This document shows, one piece after another, positions 47,586 to 59,515 of a stretch of DNA of 64,000 nt. The stretch comes from Steinernema hermaphroditum (Eukaryota > Nematoda > Chromadorea > Rhabditida > Steinernematidae). The notes beneath the pieces were generated by a model. That model was given only the letters and a program-made list of their open reading frames with translations, was not told the DNA's origin and searched no databases. Location of the stretch: the NCBI GenBank assembly GCA_030435675.1, contig CM059622.1, positions 7,626,001-7,690,000 of the forward strand, read 5' to 3'. The position numbers and the translations under genes are program-made. Numbering within the stretch: position 1 is the first letter of the stretch; every line of letters starts with the position of its first letter.

Positions 47586-48035
47586 TGTTGGAGAAAAAGA
47601 CCCTGGGAGAAAAAGACCCGGGAGAAAAAGACTCGGGAGAAAAAGACCCGGGAGAAAAAGACCCAGCTACAACAGTGATAGCCGTCAAACTTAGGCGAAA
47701 TCCGTCGTTGGATAAGTACGTATACGCATAAAATCAACTGGTGTTAAGTTTAAGCCTGAGCTTCGGCACAGCCAGGGTTTGCCTACAGCTCGTAGTGGCT
47801 TAAGCAAACCCCGGCTTGGCTTAGGCTCCGGCTTAGGACTATGCCTAGATATTTAAGGTTGCGGGCGAGCGAAGCGAGCCCCGTATTCATTTTGCGTGCT
47901 TTCTGAATTCCTGGCTTAGCTTAAGCCTTTAAACTCACTTGAAACCTGTTGATTACGTACTCGTCCGTATGGGTTTGGCGGGTATCACTGTTATAGCTGT
48001 GTCTTTTTCTCCCAGGGTCTTTTTCTCACATAATC
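47586..48035. repeat. Foldback repeat with 15-base tandem units upstream of the receptor gene
   Basis: GGGAGAAAAAGACCC-like units repeat about five times at 47590-47665, followed by CTACAACAGTGATAGCC. At 47983-48030 the inverse appears (GGTATCACTGTTATAGCTGT then CTTTTTCTCCCAGGG, a single and a half unit). Inner arms also pair (GGATAAGTACGTATACG against CGTACTCGTCC). The loop contains many GCTTAAGC/GGCTTAG strings and the palindrome GGGCGAGCGAAGCGAGCCC. It looks like a foldback element with an internally expanded satellite. Confidence 0.72.
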
Positions 48036-48259
48036 ACCTGAAACCATGCTGCATTCGAAGAATGCACAGAGACAAACCGATGCTGGTGGCCTTCGAAGAA
48101 GAGAGAAAGAGAAAAAGGAGGACGAGCGCCCCGGCGAACATCTCACAGAATGGCGATTGTGACTTTGGCGATTTTCTTCCCTTTTAAGGCTTAATCGGAC
48201 TTGACACAAACTGAACACTCAATTTATCAATTGGATTTGCTTTGTCATATTGTGGCAGG

Positions 48260-48265
48260 TTTATT
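48260..48265 (-). terminator. Poly(A) signal of the BAR gene
   Basis: TTTATT on the plus strand gives AATAAA on the minus strand 29 bases beyond the stop at 48294, implying a very short 3' UTR. Confidence 0.6.
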
Positions 48266-48293
48266 AGCAACAAGCTACATGTGGAAGGAATAT

Positions 48294-49378
48294 TTACAAT
48301 TTGAGCACTTTCACTGACTCCTCATAAAACTTTTGCTCATAGTGGCAGAACGCTTCCAGATCCTTGTAGTGCCCTTCTCGAATAGACGGGAATCGATCCA
48401 GAAGGGCGGTAGTCTGCAAAACGATTTGCGATCTTGAAAAGGGAACATTGCCTTACCTCCTGAAGCTTCATTTCGAAGGCCTTCGCATAGCGCTCGTAAA
48501 TAACGTTCTTTGCCTGTGCCTGTTCGTCATTCTTCGCATTATCCACCTCATGCTTCGCGAAGTCCATATCCTGACGACTCTGCTCAAGTTCTAAAAGATC
48601 TACCGAGCTCAACTCTCAAAATCCATCTATCTATCTACTTTTTCGGAGCATCTCGTAAGTAGTGAAATCAGTGTTGATAAAAGTCCTTAGGCGGAAAACA
48701 GCTTTCCGCGTGTTGTCCTGGAAATCGCGCTGGATCTTTGCCAGCTTCGTCAAAGCATTCTGGTACTTTGTCAGATTGCACTGAACAATGCAATGTAAAT
48801 CGAAGTCTTTCGTGGAAGCAGACCTTGTCGAGAACCGGCTGGATATCGGTCATAGAAGCAGCAAGCTCCTCGAATGGGTCTTGGTTAGAGCGGGCTTTGA
48901 TGGGCGTCTCTCCCAGGGGCTGATGAATGAGTCGCGCATTCTGTTGAGCAACGTTGAGTAGTTTCAACACTAGGTCCTCAGCCACGTCACGGTACTTCTC
49001 TAGTTCCTTACATTCATCCAAGAACTGCTGTTTATACTTCGTCTTCTGGTGCGTTCCAATTTTTTCTCCGATCTTGAACAAGAACCTCTTGAATCTACCG
49101 CCTGCGCCCGGTACGGGCACCATGGGCATCATCTCATTGCAGTTGCTGCGCCCACTCGACGCAGAGCTGAAATATTCCTGTTAAGGATGAACAGAATGCT
49201 CGGGGAGGAGGCTCACCGGTTGCTCTTTGAGGTTCCTTCTTTCGGTGGAGTCGCCATTTCCACTGAGAGCGAAAACAGATGTCGGCAACTTCTGACCCGG
49301 ACGCACCGCCTCGAAGGCCGCTTGAACACAAATGAACGCCCGCGACACGGCGGTCGGCGCTGCAGCTTTCACAGACAT
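48294..49378 (-). CDS. BAR-domain membrane-remodelling protein
   Basis: BAR domains are dimeric helical bundles that sense or bend membranes during endocytosis and trafficking. Exon 1 (49378-49217) encodes a Ser/Ala-rich start, MSVKAAAPTAVSRAF. Exon 2 begins after CTTAACAG (GAATATTTC, 49177) and runs through MMPMVPVPGAGGRFKRFL to KIGEKIGTHQKTKYKQQFLD, ECKELEKYRDVAEDLVLKLL and NVAQQNARLIHQPLGE. Later exons give amphipathic helices such as LEQSRQDMDFAKHEVDNAKN and ERYAKAFEMKLQE, ending in a short tail (HYEQKFYEESVKVLKL pattern near 48340-48297). The helical pattern and KIGEKIG start resemble endophilin/amphiphysin-type BAR domains, but no SH3 domain follows. I do not assign an orthologue. Exact boundaries of the middle exons are uncertain. 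Confidence 0.72.
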
Positions 49379-49833
49379 TTCGTGCAAAGTGTCTGTCTAG
49401 TAGTCACCATATTTTATTCTCAACTTTGCGAAACTGCGAAAATTGATACAATGTGGCAGATTGCGGATGGCGCAGGGGCGAGCAGTAGGGAGTATGTACA
49501 ACAACGGTCACCTCACGTGCAGGCAAATCGTTCATTGTGATTTAAAACGAATGAGCAAATGATTGAAAGAGGGTGTAGGAAAGATCACAACCGAAAAACT
49601 AAAGGAAGAAAAGTGACAAGATCCAGCATGGGAAAGCTAATATACAAACAACGAATCGAAATATACAAAACTCGCGAGGAAAGAACAAGAATGAAGAATG
49701 CAACCGAAAATGACCTCGTACTGAGATACCCGTGCTGTAGATCAAGCAGGGGAGCGGGAAAAAAGAGAGAAGTGGGAAATAAGGGAAGTCGATAGATGGC
49801 ACTTCAAGCACCAAGGAGAATTCACCGAGTTTT

Positions 49834-52800
49834 TCATTTGGCCCCTCTCCGGTTGTTGTTATTACTGCTGCTAGGTTTCGGCTTTTCGCTGTCGACAGGC
49901 CTTCTCCGGTTCTTACGGTGACCTAAAAGAGTACGATAAAATACGAACGCAATGCACAAAGCTCACCTCGTTTCGGACCGCCTAGCTGGCTGGCGGGATC
50001 TGCGTGTGCCGTATACGGTGGCGGTGGTTCCACAACAATCACATTGGGCGCAGAAGTAGGAGTCGGAGGAGGTAAAGGCACAGCGACAGGCGGAGGTACC
50101 ACAGGAATTGGGGGAACAGGACCTACCGGCGGTGCAGGAATGGACCCAGCCGGAATAAGGGGCGGAGCGGAGGGTTCCGAACGCTGATTTTGGCGCACAG
50201 CGTTAGCCCCAGAAGAAGAAGACGGCCGGTTAGCACTCGTTCTTCGGTTTCTGTGGTGCCTCGCAGCTGCGCCACCTCCGTTGTTTGCACGACTGGGGGG
50301 ATTCGAAGAACCTTAAGTGAAACGATCTTCGTTACAACAATGGAAAATCTAGTAATGTACCTCCTTGTGGTGGATTTTGAACATTGCTGGCGGCGGCTCG
50401 AGTGTGCCTTCGTCGATGCATCAACGTCTGCGGATGCCGCAATGTGTCGTAGAAGTTAAGCGCCGGCATCTTGTTGGGATTGGTGCTCGGAGTGTGGACG
50501 GCACAACATTTGACGAACAGCGCCATTACAATGATAACGCCTATACCCATAAGAATTACAGCCCACCAGTGTTCCTGCAACGTCCATGGTATTTTCTAAG
50601 AGGCGCACTTCACTAACCTGAACCCATTGTGACACAGTTTTGATAGTGTGCTTGTTGAAGAGAAGATTCTTCAGCCTGGCCAATGGGCCATTGGAATCAA
50701 CGCTTCGACACTTCCGGAAAATATCACAGTATCCCTTATAGTTATTGCAAGGGGATCCTGGATGGAGAAGTAGTCCAGACTGGCCAGCCCGTCCTTCTTG
50801 TACGAAATGGGCGTTCTTGTCAAATTCTGGCAGTAGGAAGCTCGACACGCATTCTGGAAAACCACACGCTTATACTATCCACAACAGAAGGAACTTGCTT
50901 CCATCTTTTTCGCATGCCAAATGACAGAGCTGTTCTGGTTTGCCTTCAGTTAAGAAACAGTCTTTCAGCCCAACAAAGGCGCACACAGAACCGTTACACG
51001 CACCAGCGTGGCACACTTTTGTGGCGTCTTGACAGGCCAAGCCATCTCGCTTGGCTCGTGATTCGGGACACACTGGTGACTTTCCGCTACAGTACTGCTC
51101 TTCGAGACACTCAGATTCTTCGCGGCACAGCTTGTTGTCATCGAGGCTGAAGAAACTGCACCTCGAAGCGTTGCAGCACTGGCCCTCAGAAGGAGAGCAC
51201 TGTGCCGTGGATCTTCGTTTGCACGCGTCACGCGACATTCTGTATTGGCCGTTTATCTCGTGAGGAATGCAGCACGAATCTTCCATCTGCTCGCAGTCCT
51301 TGTCGGAGAATCCACAGTCACACTCTTCTCCAGGCTCTTTGATCTGATTTCCACAGAAGGCAGAAGTTCTTTCTAAAACGGAGGCGCACACTATGTTGTT
51401 GTACAAATGAGAGTACCTTGGAAACAGTTGCGTTTGCCCATAATGTTTGAGTAGAGCTGTTTCTGTGGATCTACAGGCACATTGTGGAGAACTTCAGATA
51501 GCACCATCGAAATGTTTTGGACGGAGCACTTTGAAAACTTTGCATTATTTGGCTTATCTCCGGATGTCGCTGATGCGAACATAATATAATTTCCATCCGG
51601 AAGGCCTGGCTGGCATTCTAGCGGAAAATCGTGCTGAAACAACCACTTAAGTGGAAGTAGTCGCAGCTGTTCCTACCGGCGAACCGAAGTTATGCCCGAT
51701 TTCGTGTGCAAGTGTTAGCTGGGAGACCCTTGTCGGTACTCGGTTACCGTAGTTCACAAGCGTCACGATTCCTGTATTCAGCGAGCGGAACACCCATCCT
51801 CGCGAACCTTCGTTATACCTCTGGTAGATCTGGCAGATTCCTCCAGCCGTATCTGAAAAATGCTCGATTCTTTCACAAGTTTACAGCTTTCATCGCACTG
51901 TGATTTGGGCTGGCTACCCATGCGAGGCCAAGTGTTCCACCAACGAAGTCACGGAATGTCAACGCGTAGGCGAGGCAAAAAGCAGAGTGGTTCCTCTGTG
52001 AGTTCATGTTGAGATAGTTTGAAACGTCTACATTCTCTTCGCAGAAAGGGTTGTCGGATCCCGGAGTTGGCCTTCCTCGATGACATGAGTCCGGGGTGAA
52101 GATCTGAAAGGAACGACTCGGTCTCTCAACGTCCAAAACACTTCAGTTTTCCATATCCTTTGTCTCCCACATTGCTTCCTATGCTCAAGGTCAAATTCCA
52201 CGCCGGGCGCCACCGCTATGTGCGGCTGAGTTTCGTCGTTTGGAGGTTGTTTGACGCTCTCGGCACCAAGAAAAGAAAGTTAAATGTGACGCCTCCCTCG
52301 CGTCCTGACGGGAACATCTGCTACGCAAGCGAAGTTGCTTCGTCACAAAGGGAAAAAAATGAGAAATCAGGTTGCGCACGACGGTTTGCCCGCCGTCAAC
52401 ATTGTGGAACTGGATTATGTAATTGAGATATATTCAGATTAAAAAACTCTCATCACCGAAAAGAAAAATCACCGAAAGCAGTGTAGGAGACGAGAAACCA
52501 GAAGAAAATACATGTCGGGGAGATGAAAAAGCTGTCTCCTCCGTGCAATTTCCACCCCTGGCGCTTAGTGATGGCTCAAACGATCCGCCAGGGACAGATC
52601 TACAACATAATGTTGGGCTTTTTTTTTTTTATTTCATCTCGTACGCGAAGAGAACAGACGGCTCATTCACAAACTGAAAAATCCCATTATAATTTCGGCG
52701 CTGTGCGAACATACGATGTTTATAAGTCATGGCGGGAGCCTCCGAAGAGTTTTTTAATGTGAATATACCATGCGCAAGAAGCGCACAAGGCTCTGATTCA

Positions 52801-55298
52801 AAACAACTCACCGATGTTCTTTGGATAACAAAATTGAGTCCCCGAATTCCTCGGAAATCTGTCGACTCGTAGATGAGGTTAACCGCTTTAATGTGGTTAT
52901 AAAAAAGGCTAACGATTTCCTCGCGTGTCCTAAATAATGTCACGTCGCATTAAATTGATTGAAAAGCACAATTATTGGATAGCTGCATTGAAAATGTTAC
53001 AAATGATAGACATTTCTATTTTCGTAATGTTTAGGGCCATGACAAAACCGATGTATTGGTTGTGTCCGCCACTCGTGCGCCCGCCTTATCCGACCATGGT
53101 CATCTCTCATTCTTGTGTCAAACACAACTTTTTTACCCATTAATATCACACCACGGAAGATTTGTCACCTGGACATCGCGAAATGCGAAGTGATGTATGG
53201 GTGACTGTTTTCAAAGACGTAAATCACTGACAAGGAAATATTTCCAAGTGCCCGACGAGGATCGGGTTAAGATATGGTGGGGGTGATAGAGCTTAGGCAA
53301 TCCCGTGCCCTTAATCAAGATTCACTACCTAAACACCCCTCGAAAGTTAGGCCAATATGAATATAGTCAACCTGGGCAATATCGGTGTATGGCCGAACTG
53401 GGTAGGGCCTTGTCTGACATTTTTGTACTTCAGGTTCGACTTCGCTCCGGCCCATATTTTTTCTTTTCGGCTCTCCAACATATTTAAGTTTGTTTTTTCC
53501 TCGAACTCAGTCTTATCCCACCTTCAGTTATGAATGCTAACGATATTCTGCTTCTCCCTACAAGGGTACGGTAAAATATGTAAAGCTAAGATCGACGCGA
53601 GACTAGTGGCAAACGGTAGGCCTTGGTGAGTATATAAGCTATGCAAAAAAAAAAAAAATTAACTGCCCATATGCGCTCTAAGTCCGTCAAAAAAGGATGC
53701 GATAACCTTTCTCATCCATGTCATATTCGTTTCTCATCGGTGATTCCCAGGCGACAAAGTGTATACTTAAGCTCACAATTTAGCTACACCCATGCTCATC
53801 AACATTGCCGAAGTTGACTATATTCATGTTGGCTTAACTTTCGAGGGGTGTTTAGGTAGTGAATCTTTATTGAGGGCATGAGATTCGGTGTGCGCGTGAT
53901 TGCCTACACCGAGCCCAACATATCTTAACCCAATCTTCGTCGGGCACTTCGAAACATTCCTTTGTGAGTTATACCTATCCCTGTGTTGAACAAATAAGAT
54001 AACATGGGCGAATCTACATAGTCAAAGAAAGTTCATTTCTACTGTGCGGAAATAGAGGCCAAATGTGGAAAAAATGGCCCTTCACGAATGATGCCTGAAA
54101 CCTCAGCTTTTCGAGTTGGCCCTCTCGATGGCCCTCTACTTTGAGCTGATACCCTTTTGTTGTTTTCACAGGACGAATGGTGAATACATTGAGTGAGATT
54201 TAGACTACTGGTGTTAATAAACTGTCATTGTAATTTTGTAACGTTTTCAATGCAGCAACCAATAAGACAAACCTGACAGGGTTGCCATTGCCTTCCTTGT
54301 GTAATATGTGTTCGTAAAGTTTCTGATCAGCTTGCATGTAGATCGAGCACGTACGAACTCGATGGATAGGCCTGTTATCTATCATATCCACCGGAACCGA
54401 AAGAGAACGCTTTGATCGACTGTCATTTGAGTAACTAAACAAGTTTTCCTGCAGGTATACGAGCGAGCGATGAACCCACCGAGAGGAAAATTCTTCGAAA
54501 TATTGATCCCTATAAGAATGCTGAGGATCTGGGAGCTGTGACATTGAAGCGTACAAATTACTTTCCCCCGAGTTTTGTATCTGCTCCATGTCTCTGCGTA
54601 TACGGCTGTTAAGTCCACAACCGTGCTCTGAAACGCCCCAAGTGTTGATAATAACGCTTGCATATACCCTTACGGTCTTCGGGTGCGTGGGAACTGTCGG
54701 TTTGTTCAGCGCTTCTCTTCATACGGATCTTAGCATGGTTGATAGCGTCGTCCGCATAAATCACCGAATGGTAATTCTTCGGACGTTTGTCCAGATCAAA
54801 ATATCGGGAAACCTTGTCGATCGTGTATGACGTTCCATCGCCAAGATGAACATGACCATCGAAGATTCCGTCAAGAATTGACCCGTATACAGTGGAGTGA
54901 GGATCGTCTCGTACATATCCATTGAAAAGGAAACGGTGAGGCTTCACGTGCTGGTTGACATCCCGGCCGTCTTCATCGACGTAAAAGTCATCTGCGAAAA
55001 CGTCGAACCCCTCCTCAATTGGCTCCAAATGCAGATGGAACGTTCTAAGACAGTTCGAGATTAGCAAAAGTGCAAATAGGACCGGCTTCCAGAAGGCCTT
55101 GAACACCAGGGAGACGTAGTTCCAATGTCCTGCCAAGAAGCCAGTCTCAACCGCCCGACTCAGCCCCCGCCGCCAGAGATGCTGAAGAAGCGCTACAACT
55201 TCGAAGTCCGCGCTGCCAGCAAGCTTCACCCGCTGCGTTCCGACAACGCGTTTCGCCCGGATAGCAGTCTTCCTCTGATTTTCGCTCGCTCCACCCAT
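49834..55298 (-). CDS. sup-17: ADAM10/Kuzbanian-type metalloprotease, copy 1 (complete)
   Basis: ADAM10 sheds membrane proteins, notably Notch receptors. The order read on the minus strand is: a hydrophobic segment [18 protein letters not shown]; prodomain ([34 protein letters not shown]); a cysteine-switch-like [13 protein letters not shown]; furin site RSKR near 54400; catalytic part ([31 protein letters not shown]) with the zinc motif [10 protein letters not shown] joined across an intron to HD near 51680-51640; disintegrin region ([20 protein letters not shown]); Cys-rich end ([20 protein letters not shown]); [22 protein letters not shown]; Pro-rich tail with [17 protein letters not shown]; last exon ending NNNNRRGAK at 49834. 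All key residues are present. The N-terminal signal is oddly internal if the Met at 55298 is the start, and that region overlaps a dispersed repeat. A 1.3-kb intron (about 52946-54250) holds a foldback element. Confidence 0.88.
50690..53867. repeat. Segmental duplication, copy 1 (partner 60823-64000)
   Basis: From about 50690 to the point matching the window end, this block equals 60823-64000 with a constant offset of 133 + 10000 bases (slightly shifted after a poly-A run). I noticed only a handful of differences in 3.2 kb: four or five single bases and the length of one poly-A run. It covers most of the catalytic, disintegrin and Cys-rich exons and the intronic foldback. Left of 50690 similarity falls abruptly. 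Confidence 0.92.
53225..53970. repeat. Foldback/MITE in the large ADAM10 intron
   Basis: Arms of about 170 bases (53225-53395 and 53800-53970) are inverted copies sharing AAGTGCCCGACGA, CACTACCTAAACACCCCTCG and GAATATAGTCAAC. The loop of about 400 bases includes a poly-A run at 53647-53660. The same left arm recurs at about 63358-63525 in the duplicated segment, whose right arm starts before the window ends. Confidence 0.78.
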
Positions 55299-55550
55299 AG
55301 AAGCCACTGAGAGTGCTCCACAACTCCGACGCCCGCGCCGCCACCCGAGCTGAAGATGTGTTCGCTGTGCTCCACCGTCTCGGGAGCCAGCTCCTCGTCT
55401 CTCTGATGCCCGCGCAAACTGATGGGATCGCCGCGTTCTACTCTGATGCCGTCCCTGTGCTGAAGCCAGAAGAAGGCCGGCGACTGCGGTGTAACAATGT
55501 GGTTCTTGTGCATTTGTGACTTCTCACAAGGCTTAAGCCTTTGATACGAG
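55085..55550 (+). repeat. Dispersed repeat overlapping the first ADAM10 exon (partner about 59570-59945)
   Basis: 55085-55130 (CCAGAAGGCCTTGAACACCA) matches 59715-59760 (CCAGAAGGCCTGGAACACCA). 55322-55510 (AACTCCGACGCCCGCGCCGC, ACTGATGGGATCGCC, GTTCTACTCTGATG) matches 59758-59930. Between these blocks copy 1 has about 190 extra bases that include the predicted ADAM10 N-terminus. The repeat therefore contributes antisense sequence to the predicted first coding exon. Confidence 0.7.
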
Positions 55551-56185
55551 AAATAAACTTGCAGAACCCGTAAACAGGAAGGAACTAACCTATTATGTGA
55601 CCTAAATTTCAGTTTCATTGGCCGTAATGTTCCATCGATGGACCGCTTTGTCCTGGAGATGCTAAGAGGGCGGTAGTTCAGGGTCTCAAAAGTGTCCAGA
55701 AAGTGGTTGATACCGCATACTTAAATAAAATCAGGGGGTAAGTCTTCCTACAAGAAGCTTCCTTACCCGAGACAAACAACGAGGAGAACACAAATAGGGT
55801 TACGTGGTGATTCATCACTACTGATCGGCGGCCAGCCATCACACCCGCATCGTGAAGCCCTGAAACGGCGTCAGTCAGCGCTACAGATCCACGAGCACGA
55901 GGAACGTCAGAAGCACAGGGCGGCGCACGAACAGTACATTCTGATAGTCATCATGGCGAACGTCTGTACCGATTAACACGAAAAATGTGAGAACGCAGGT
56001 CTCGCGAAGATGAGTCACATCGCGGACATCGAAGAAAATTGATAAAAAAGTGGAAAAAGTGACTCAACGCTGGTTGCGGATATTAAACGGAAAATGGTCA
56101 CTGAGCAAAGTAATCACATTGAACTTTCCACGACGGATTATTTATCGATCGCCATCCCCCGTTTGCCCACGCGCATAACTTCGTA

Positions 56186-56310
56186 ATGAGCGACTGTAGA
56201 GCTCGTGAATTGCTGCAGGAGGCCGAATCGATATTCGACGAGAATCGGGAGGCCCAAGAACAAAAGAGATATTGGAAGCAGGGGAGTGGTCGATCTCCCG
56301 CAGATCAAAG
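56186..56310 (+). CDS. Possible first exon of an unknown plus-strand gene
   Basis: ATG at 56186 opens a 42-codon frame, MSDCRARELLQEAESIFDEN then REAQEQKRYWKQ, ending with the donor-like AAAG|GTGCGATC. The composition is protein-like (helical, charged) and the upstream DNA is AT-rich. I found no second exon and recognise no family. It could be chance. Confidence 0.2.
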
Positions 56311-56506
56311 GTGCGATCAGCTCAGGTGGGAGCCGGCGGCGGGAAGCCTCGTGTCAATTTGGTTATGGCCGACGGTGCCTCGACGCTCTTCTTTCACAGC
56401 GCCGACATTTGAGAAGCAAAAAATAGTTATTCCCAGAGGGGGTCCTTTGGTCAGCAGCACCCGTTTGTTCAACGCCGCGACTCATCGAGCAGATGGCAAG
56501 CACCGA

Positions 56507-56522
56507 GGGGGGGGGGGGGGGG
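56507..56522. repeat. Mononucleotide tract, 16 guanines
   Basis: G16 is followed by TGGAGGGGAAAGGG, a G-quadruplex-capable context. Confidence 0.9.
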
Positions 56523-56844
56523 TGGAGGGGAAAGGGAAGCCCAGCCGCCGTGTCAGCACGAATGGTGGGGTCGCTGCACCGCGCGAAAAGCACTTCCACC
56601 GCGACGCGGACAGATTTCCTGCATGTGTTGCCCGCGCGCAACTCTAAAGACTGCTCTAACACCTCAGCTCACAACGAACCCACTGTTATGTTCGTAACTC
56701 GACCCGCTCGCTAGGCGGGGAGCAAACTCACATGGAAGCCCTCAAACCTGGGTAATCCCCTATATATAAACGGAGAACCGACGGGTCGGTTGGTCAGGCG
56801 TTGCATTTCGACAACGCGTCGCACCGGCACCGGAACCCACATAG

Positions 56845-57062
56845 AAATAGCAGAGACGACAAATGTCGTCGAACGAACGAACGAACGTCGAGCAACGACA
56901 AATGTCGTTCGCAGCGAACGCAGCCACCACCTTCAATGGCGCTGGCACGCCGTGATCGAATTATGGGTCTCAGCCAGTGCTGTCGGATCGGATTGGAACT
57001 CGGATAATCCGAATCCGAAATCCGAATCCAAATCTGAAAAATCCGATCCGAAATCCGACGGC
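56845..57062. repeat. Short palindromes and degenerate simple repeats
   Basis: GACGACAAATGTCGTC and AACGACAAATGTCGTT are near-perfect palindromes separated by (AACG)n. They are followed at about 56990-57060 by a degenerate (ATCCGA)n array in both phases. Confidence 0.75.
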
Positions 57063-57087
57063 ATGGGTCTCAGCACGTTGTGATTGA

Positions 57088-58195
57088 GGGTTCCGGTCAG
57101 TTTGAGCGAATGCTGGCATCGGTTTTGAAATGGCATCGGTTTGGAAAATCGCCCGTTTTTAGTATCCAGCAAGGCAAATGCTTAATACTCATGCCCTGTT
57201 TTGCTCCATGTTCATCCTCATTCATGTCTCCGCCCTGTCCATAGTTTATCCCACCATGCTTCATCTTATTCCCAGTCCAGTCCTCCATGTTACAAAGCTT
57301 TGACCATCTCTGCCCCAGTTTATGCCCCATCTTTTCTGTGGCTATGCCCTATCTCTTCCCCCCGTCCATGCCTCATCTTATTCCACGTTCATGCCACATC
57401 CCTTCCGCGGCCAATGCTCATCTTTTCCTCGTTCCATGATGTTCAACTCTGTCCATCACCCTTTCCATGGTCAAAGCTACATTCTATAACCCGGCCTATC
57501 CCGGGTCCAGCCCCAGTACATGCCTCAGATTACATGTTTATGGTCTCCTAGCATGTTCAAATGCTACAGCTGGTTGATGCTACTGACGTAACTATCTCCC
57601 TAAATGCTCAAATCATGTAAAGCGCGTGACGCTGTGCATATATGTTAAGTCAATTCCTTCTCTATCAATGCTCATATCACCACTTGTCCTTGCTCGGATT
57701 CTTGAAAACTGGCCCATTCATTTAAAGATTATGATGAGACCCTTTGCACATCTGACTTATCTGACAGACTCTCTTCAAGATTCTGATGCTCAGATGATGT
57801 GAGCAAAGCTAATCTATTCACTGACGATCCTACTCTGAAGTGAACCGCTCTGCCATGACACTCCTCATGTCACATCTCTGATCCGTCTACACATGGGCCA
57901 AGTATCGAGGAGGATACCGTTCGTGGACCACAGGAGTAATTAGGACCACATTCGCCTGCCATAGTGTGCAGCGCCATTATTGGCGATCTCCACATATGTC
58001 ACTAGGTAAATGGCTACAAGCGTCAAAGAATTTTGGGAATTCGTCGAGAAATATCTCACAAGAGTAGGAGCAGTAATAGGATATAATGTCCAAAGGGACC
58101 AGGACACCTCATTCCTAGATTGCGCACAGAAAATTACGCAAGTCCGCACGAAACCAATTTCATTTCAAAACCGATGCCATCTCAAAACCAATGCC
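57088..58195. repeat. Inverted-repeat element with CATG/CATCTT-rich interior
   Basis: GGTCAGTTTGAGCGAATG followed by GGCATCGGTTTTGAAATGGC at 57093-57145 has an inverted partner at about 58155-58195 (CAAAACCGATGCCATCTCAA). Related copies lie at about 58500-58555 and 58722-58770. Inside, 57190-57560 is a pyrimidine-rich, degenerate tandem of CCATGCYYCATCTT-like units. This is probably a non-autonomous transposon. Confidence 0.6.
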
Positions 58196-58199
58196 AAGT

Positions 58200-59515
58200 T
58201 TACACGAGTTTATTTCGTGAATCAAAGGCTTACGCCTTGCACGACACCGAATAATAGACAAACAGAGGATGTCTCGTTGTAGCCGGCTTCATCCCTGGCG
58301 TGGCGTAGATGTCGAACCGTTCGAAGATGGCGCGCATCACTGGGCATCTGGGAGACGGAAAAACTTCGAAAATGGCAGTAGACCTTCTTCTTCTCGGGGC
58401 GTTTGCGGCACAAAGAAGGCTTCTGAGCTCGCAGCTTCTTCGGAGAGATGAGTCCGTGGTCCGGGAGTTGCGTCTAAGATCGTCTAAGATCCGAGATTCG
58501 CTCAAACTGACCGATTTTTATTCGCTCAAACTGACCGTTCTCTCAAACAGACCGGGTGTCGTGATTGAGCGCTTTTGTGGATTTCGGAAATGTCGCTTTC
58601 AGTCGAGTCGAGTCGGGTCGAAAAAGGCGACTCGAACACTTCGACTCGACTCGAAGTGCCAACCCTAGTCGCGGATGCGCTTCGCTACAGTTGAGAAGAA
58701 AACCGTTTGTGTGAACGACACCCGGTCAGTTTGCGCGAATGTGGCATCGGTTTTAAATAACATTGGTTTCGCATAAAATTTTTGCAAAAACGCAAACGGA
58801 AATCGCCAAAAAACGTGGAAATTTCCGTTTTGTGGAAATGGAAACGGAAATTTTTCTGTCCACACTTTTATTAGTTTTGGCGTTTTAGGGCGTAAAATAC
58901 CTCTGCATTTCTATCTAGTTTTTGTACATGTGTGCTGATTTTTCAAATAATGCTATTTAGGAATACGACTCTCTGGGCTCACACTGCTTTAATTGTATTT
59001 TCACAATTCGCCCTGTATTCTCAGTCGTATCGCGGTGGCGAGCGGTCGGTCCCTCCGGTCGCTCTCTGAGTGTCTGGTTGGCCAGATGGCAAACCCCGTG
59101 GCAGTTGTGACTGTTCCGGCTTCCAGAGGGAATTAGGACACCCGGAAGCCGTAGTCCCACCACCGCTGACAACAAGATGTTTGACGCCAGGAATCCGACG
59201 CCCGACGCTGCGTGAGATGTCATCCCGAAGGTCGCCGACGCTTTGAGGACACCAACACTGAGGAAGACGCAACCCCCGGACCACGGACCATCAGATTCGA
59301 GCACAGAAGCGTGCGCTGTGCCGCAAACGATGTTACGCTCCTGAATCCAAAGATTTGCCGATTCCCAGAAGCCCCATGAAGCGTTCCGCCACCCACCGGT
59401 TCCACATGAACGCCACGTCAGGAATGAAGACGTCTTTCAGACATCCACTGTTTGTCTATTTTCGGTGTCGTGCAAGGCGAAATGCCTTTGATTCGCGAAA
59501 TAAAGTCGTATAAGT
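58200..59515. repeat. Pair of inverted repeat copies (~290 bp arms)
   Basis: The left copy 58200-58490 and right copy 59280-59515 are inverted relatives. They share TTTGTCTAT.TTCGGTGTCGTGCAAGGCG, GCCTTTGATTC.CGAAATAAA, a CTGGCGTGGCG-like string, GTTTGCGGCACA and GTCCGTGGTCCGGG.GTTGCGTC. They enclose about 800 bases with a (GTCGA)n hairpin at about 58606-58655. The ends may be TIRs of a decayed DNA transposon. Confidence 0.65.

Noticed and set aside
50869..50945. Frameshift at the end of the ADAM10 disintegrin block ([13 protein letters not shown])
   Set aside because: The reading simply enters an intron; the next exon resumes with the Cys-rich block and both copies are the same here.
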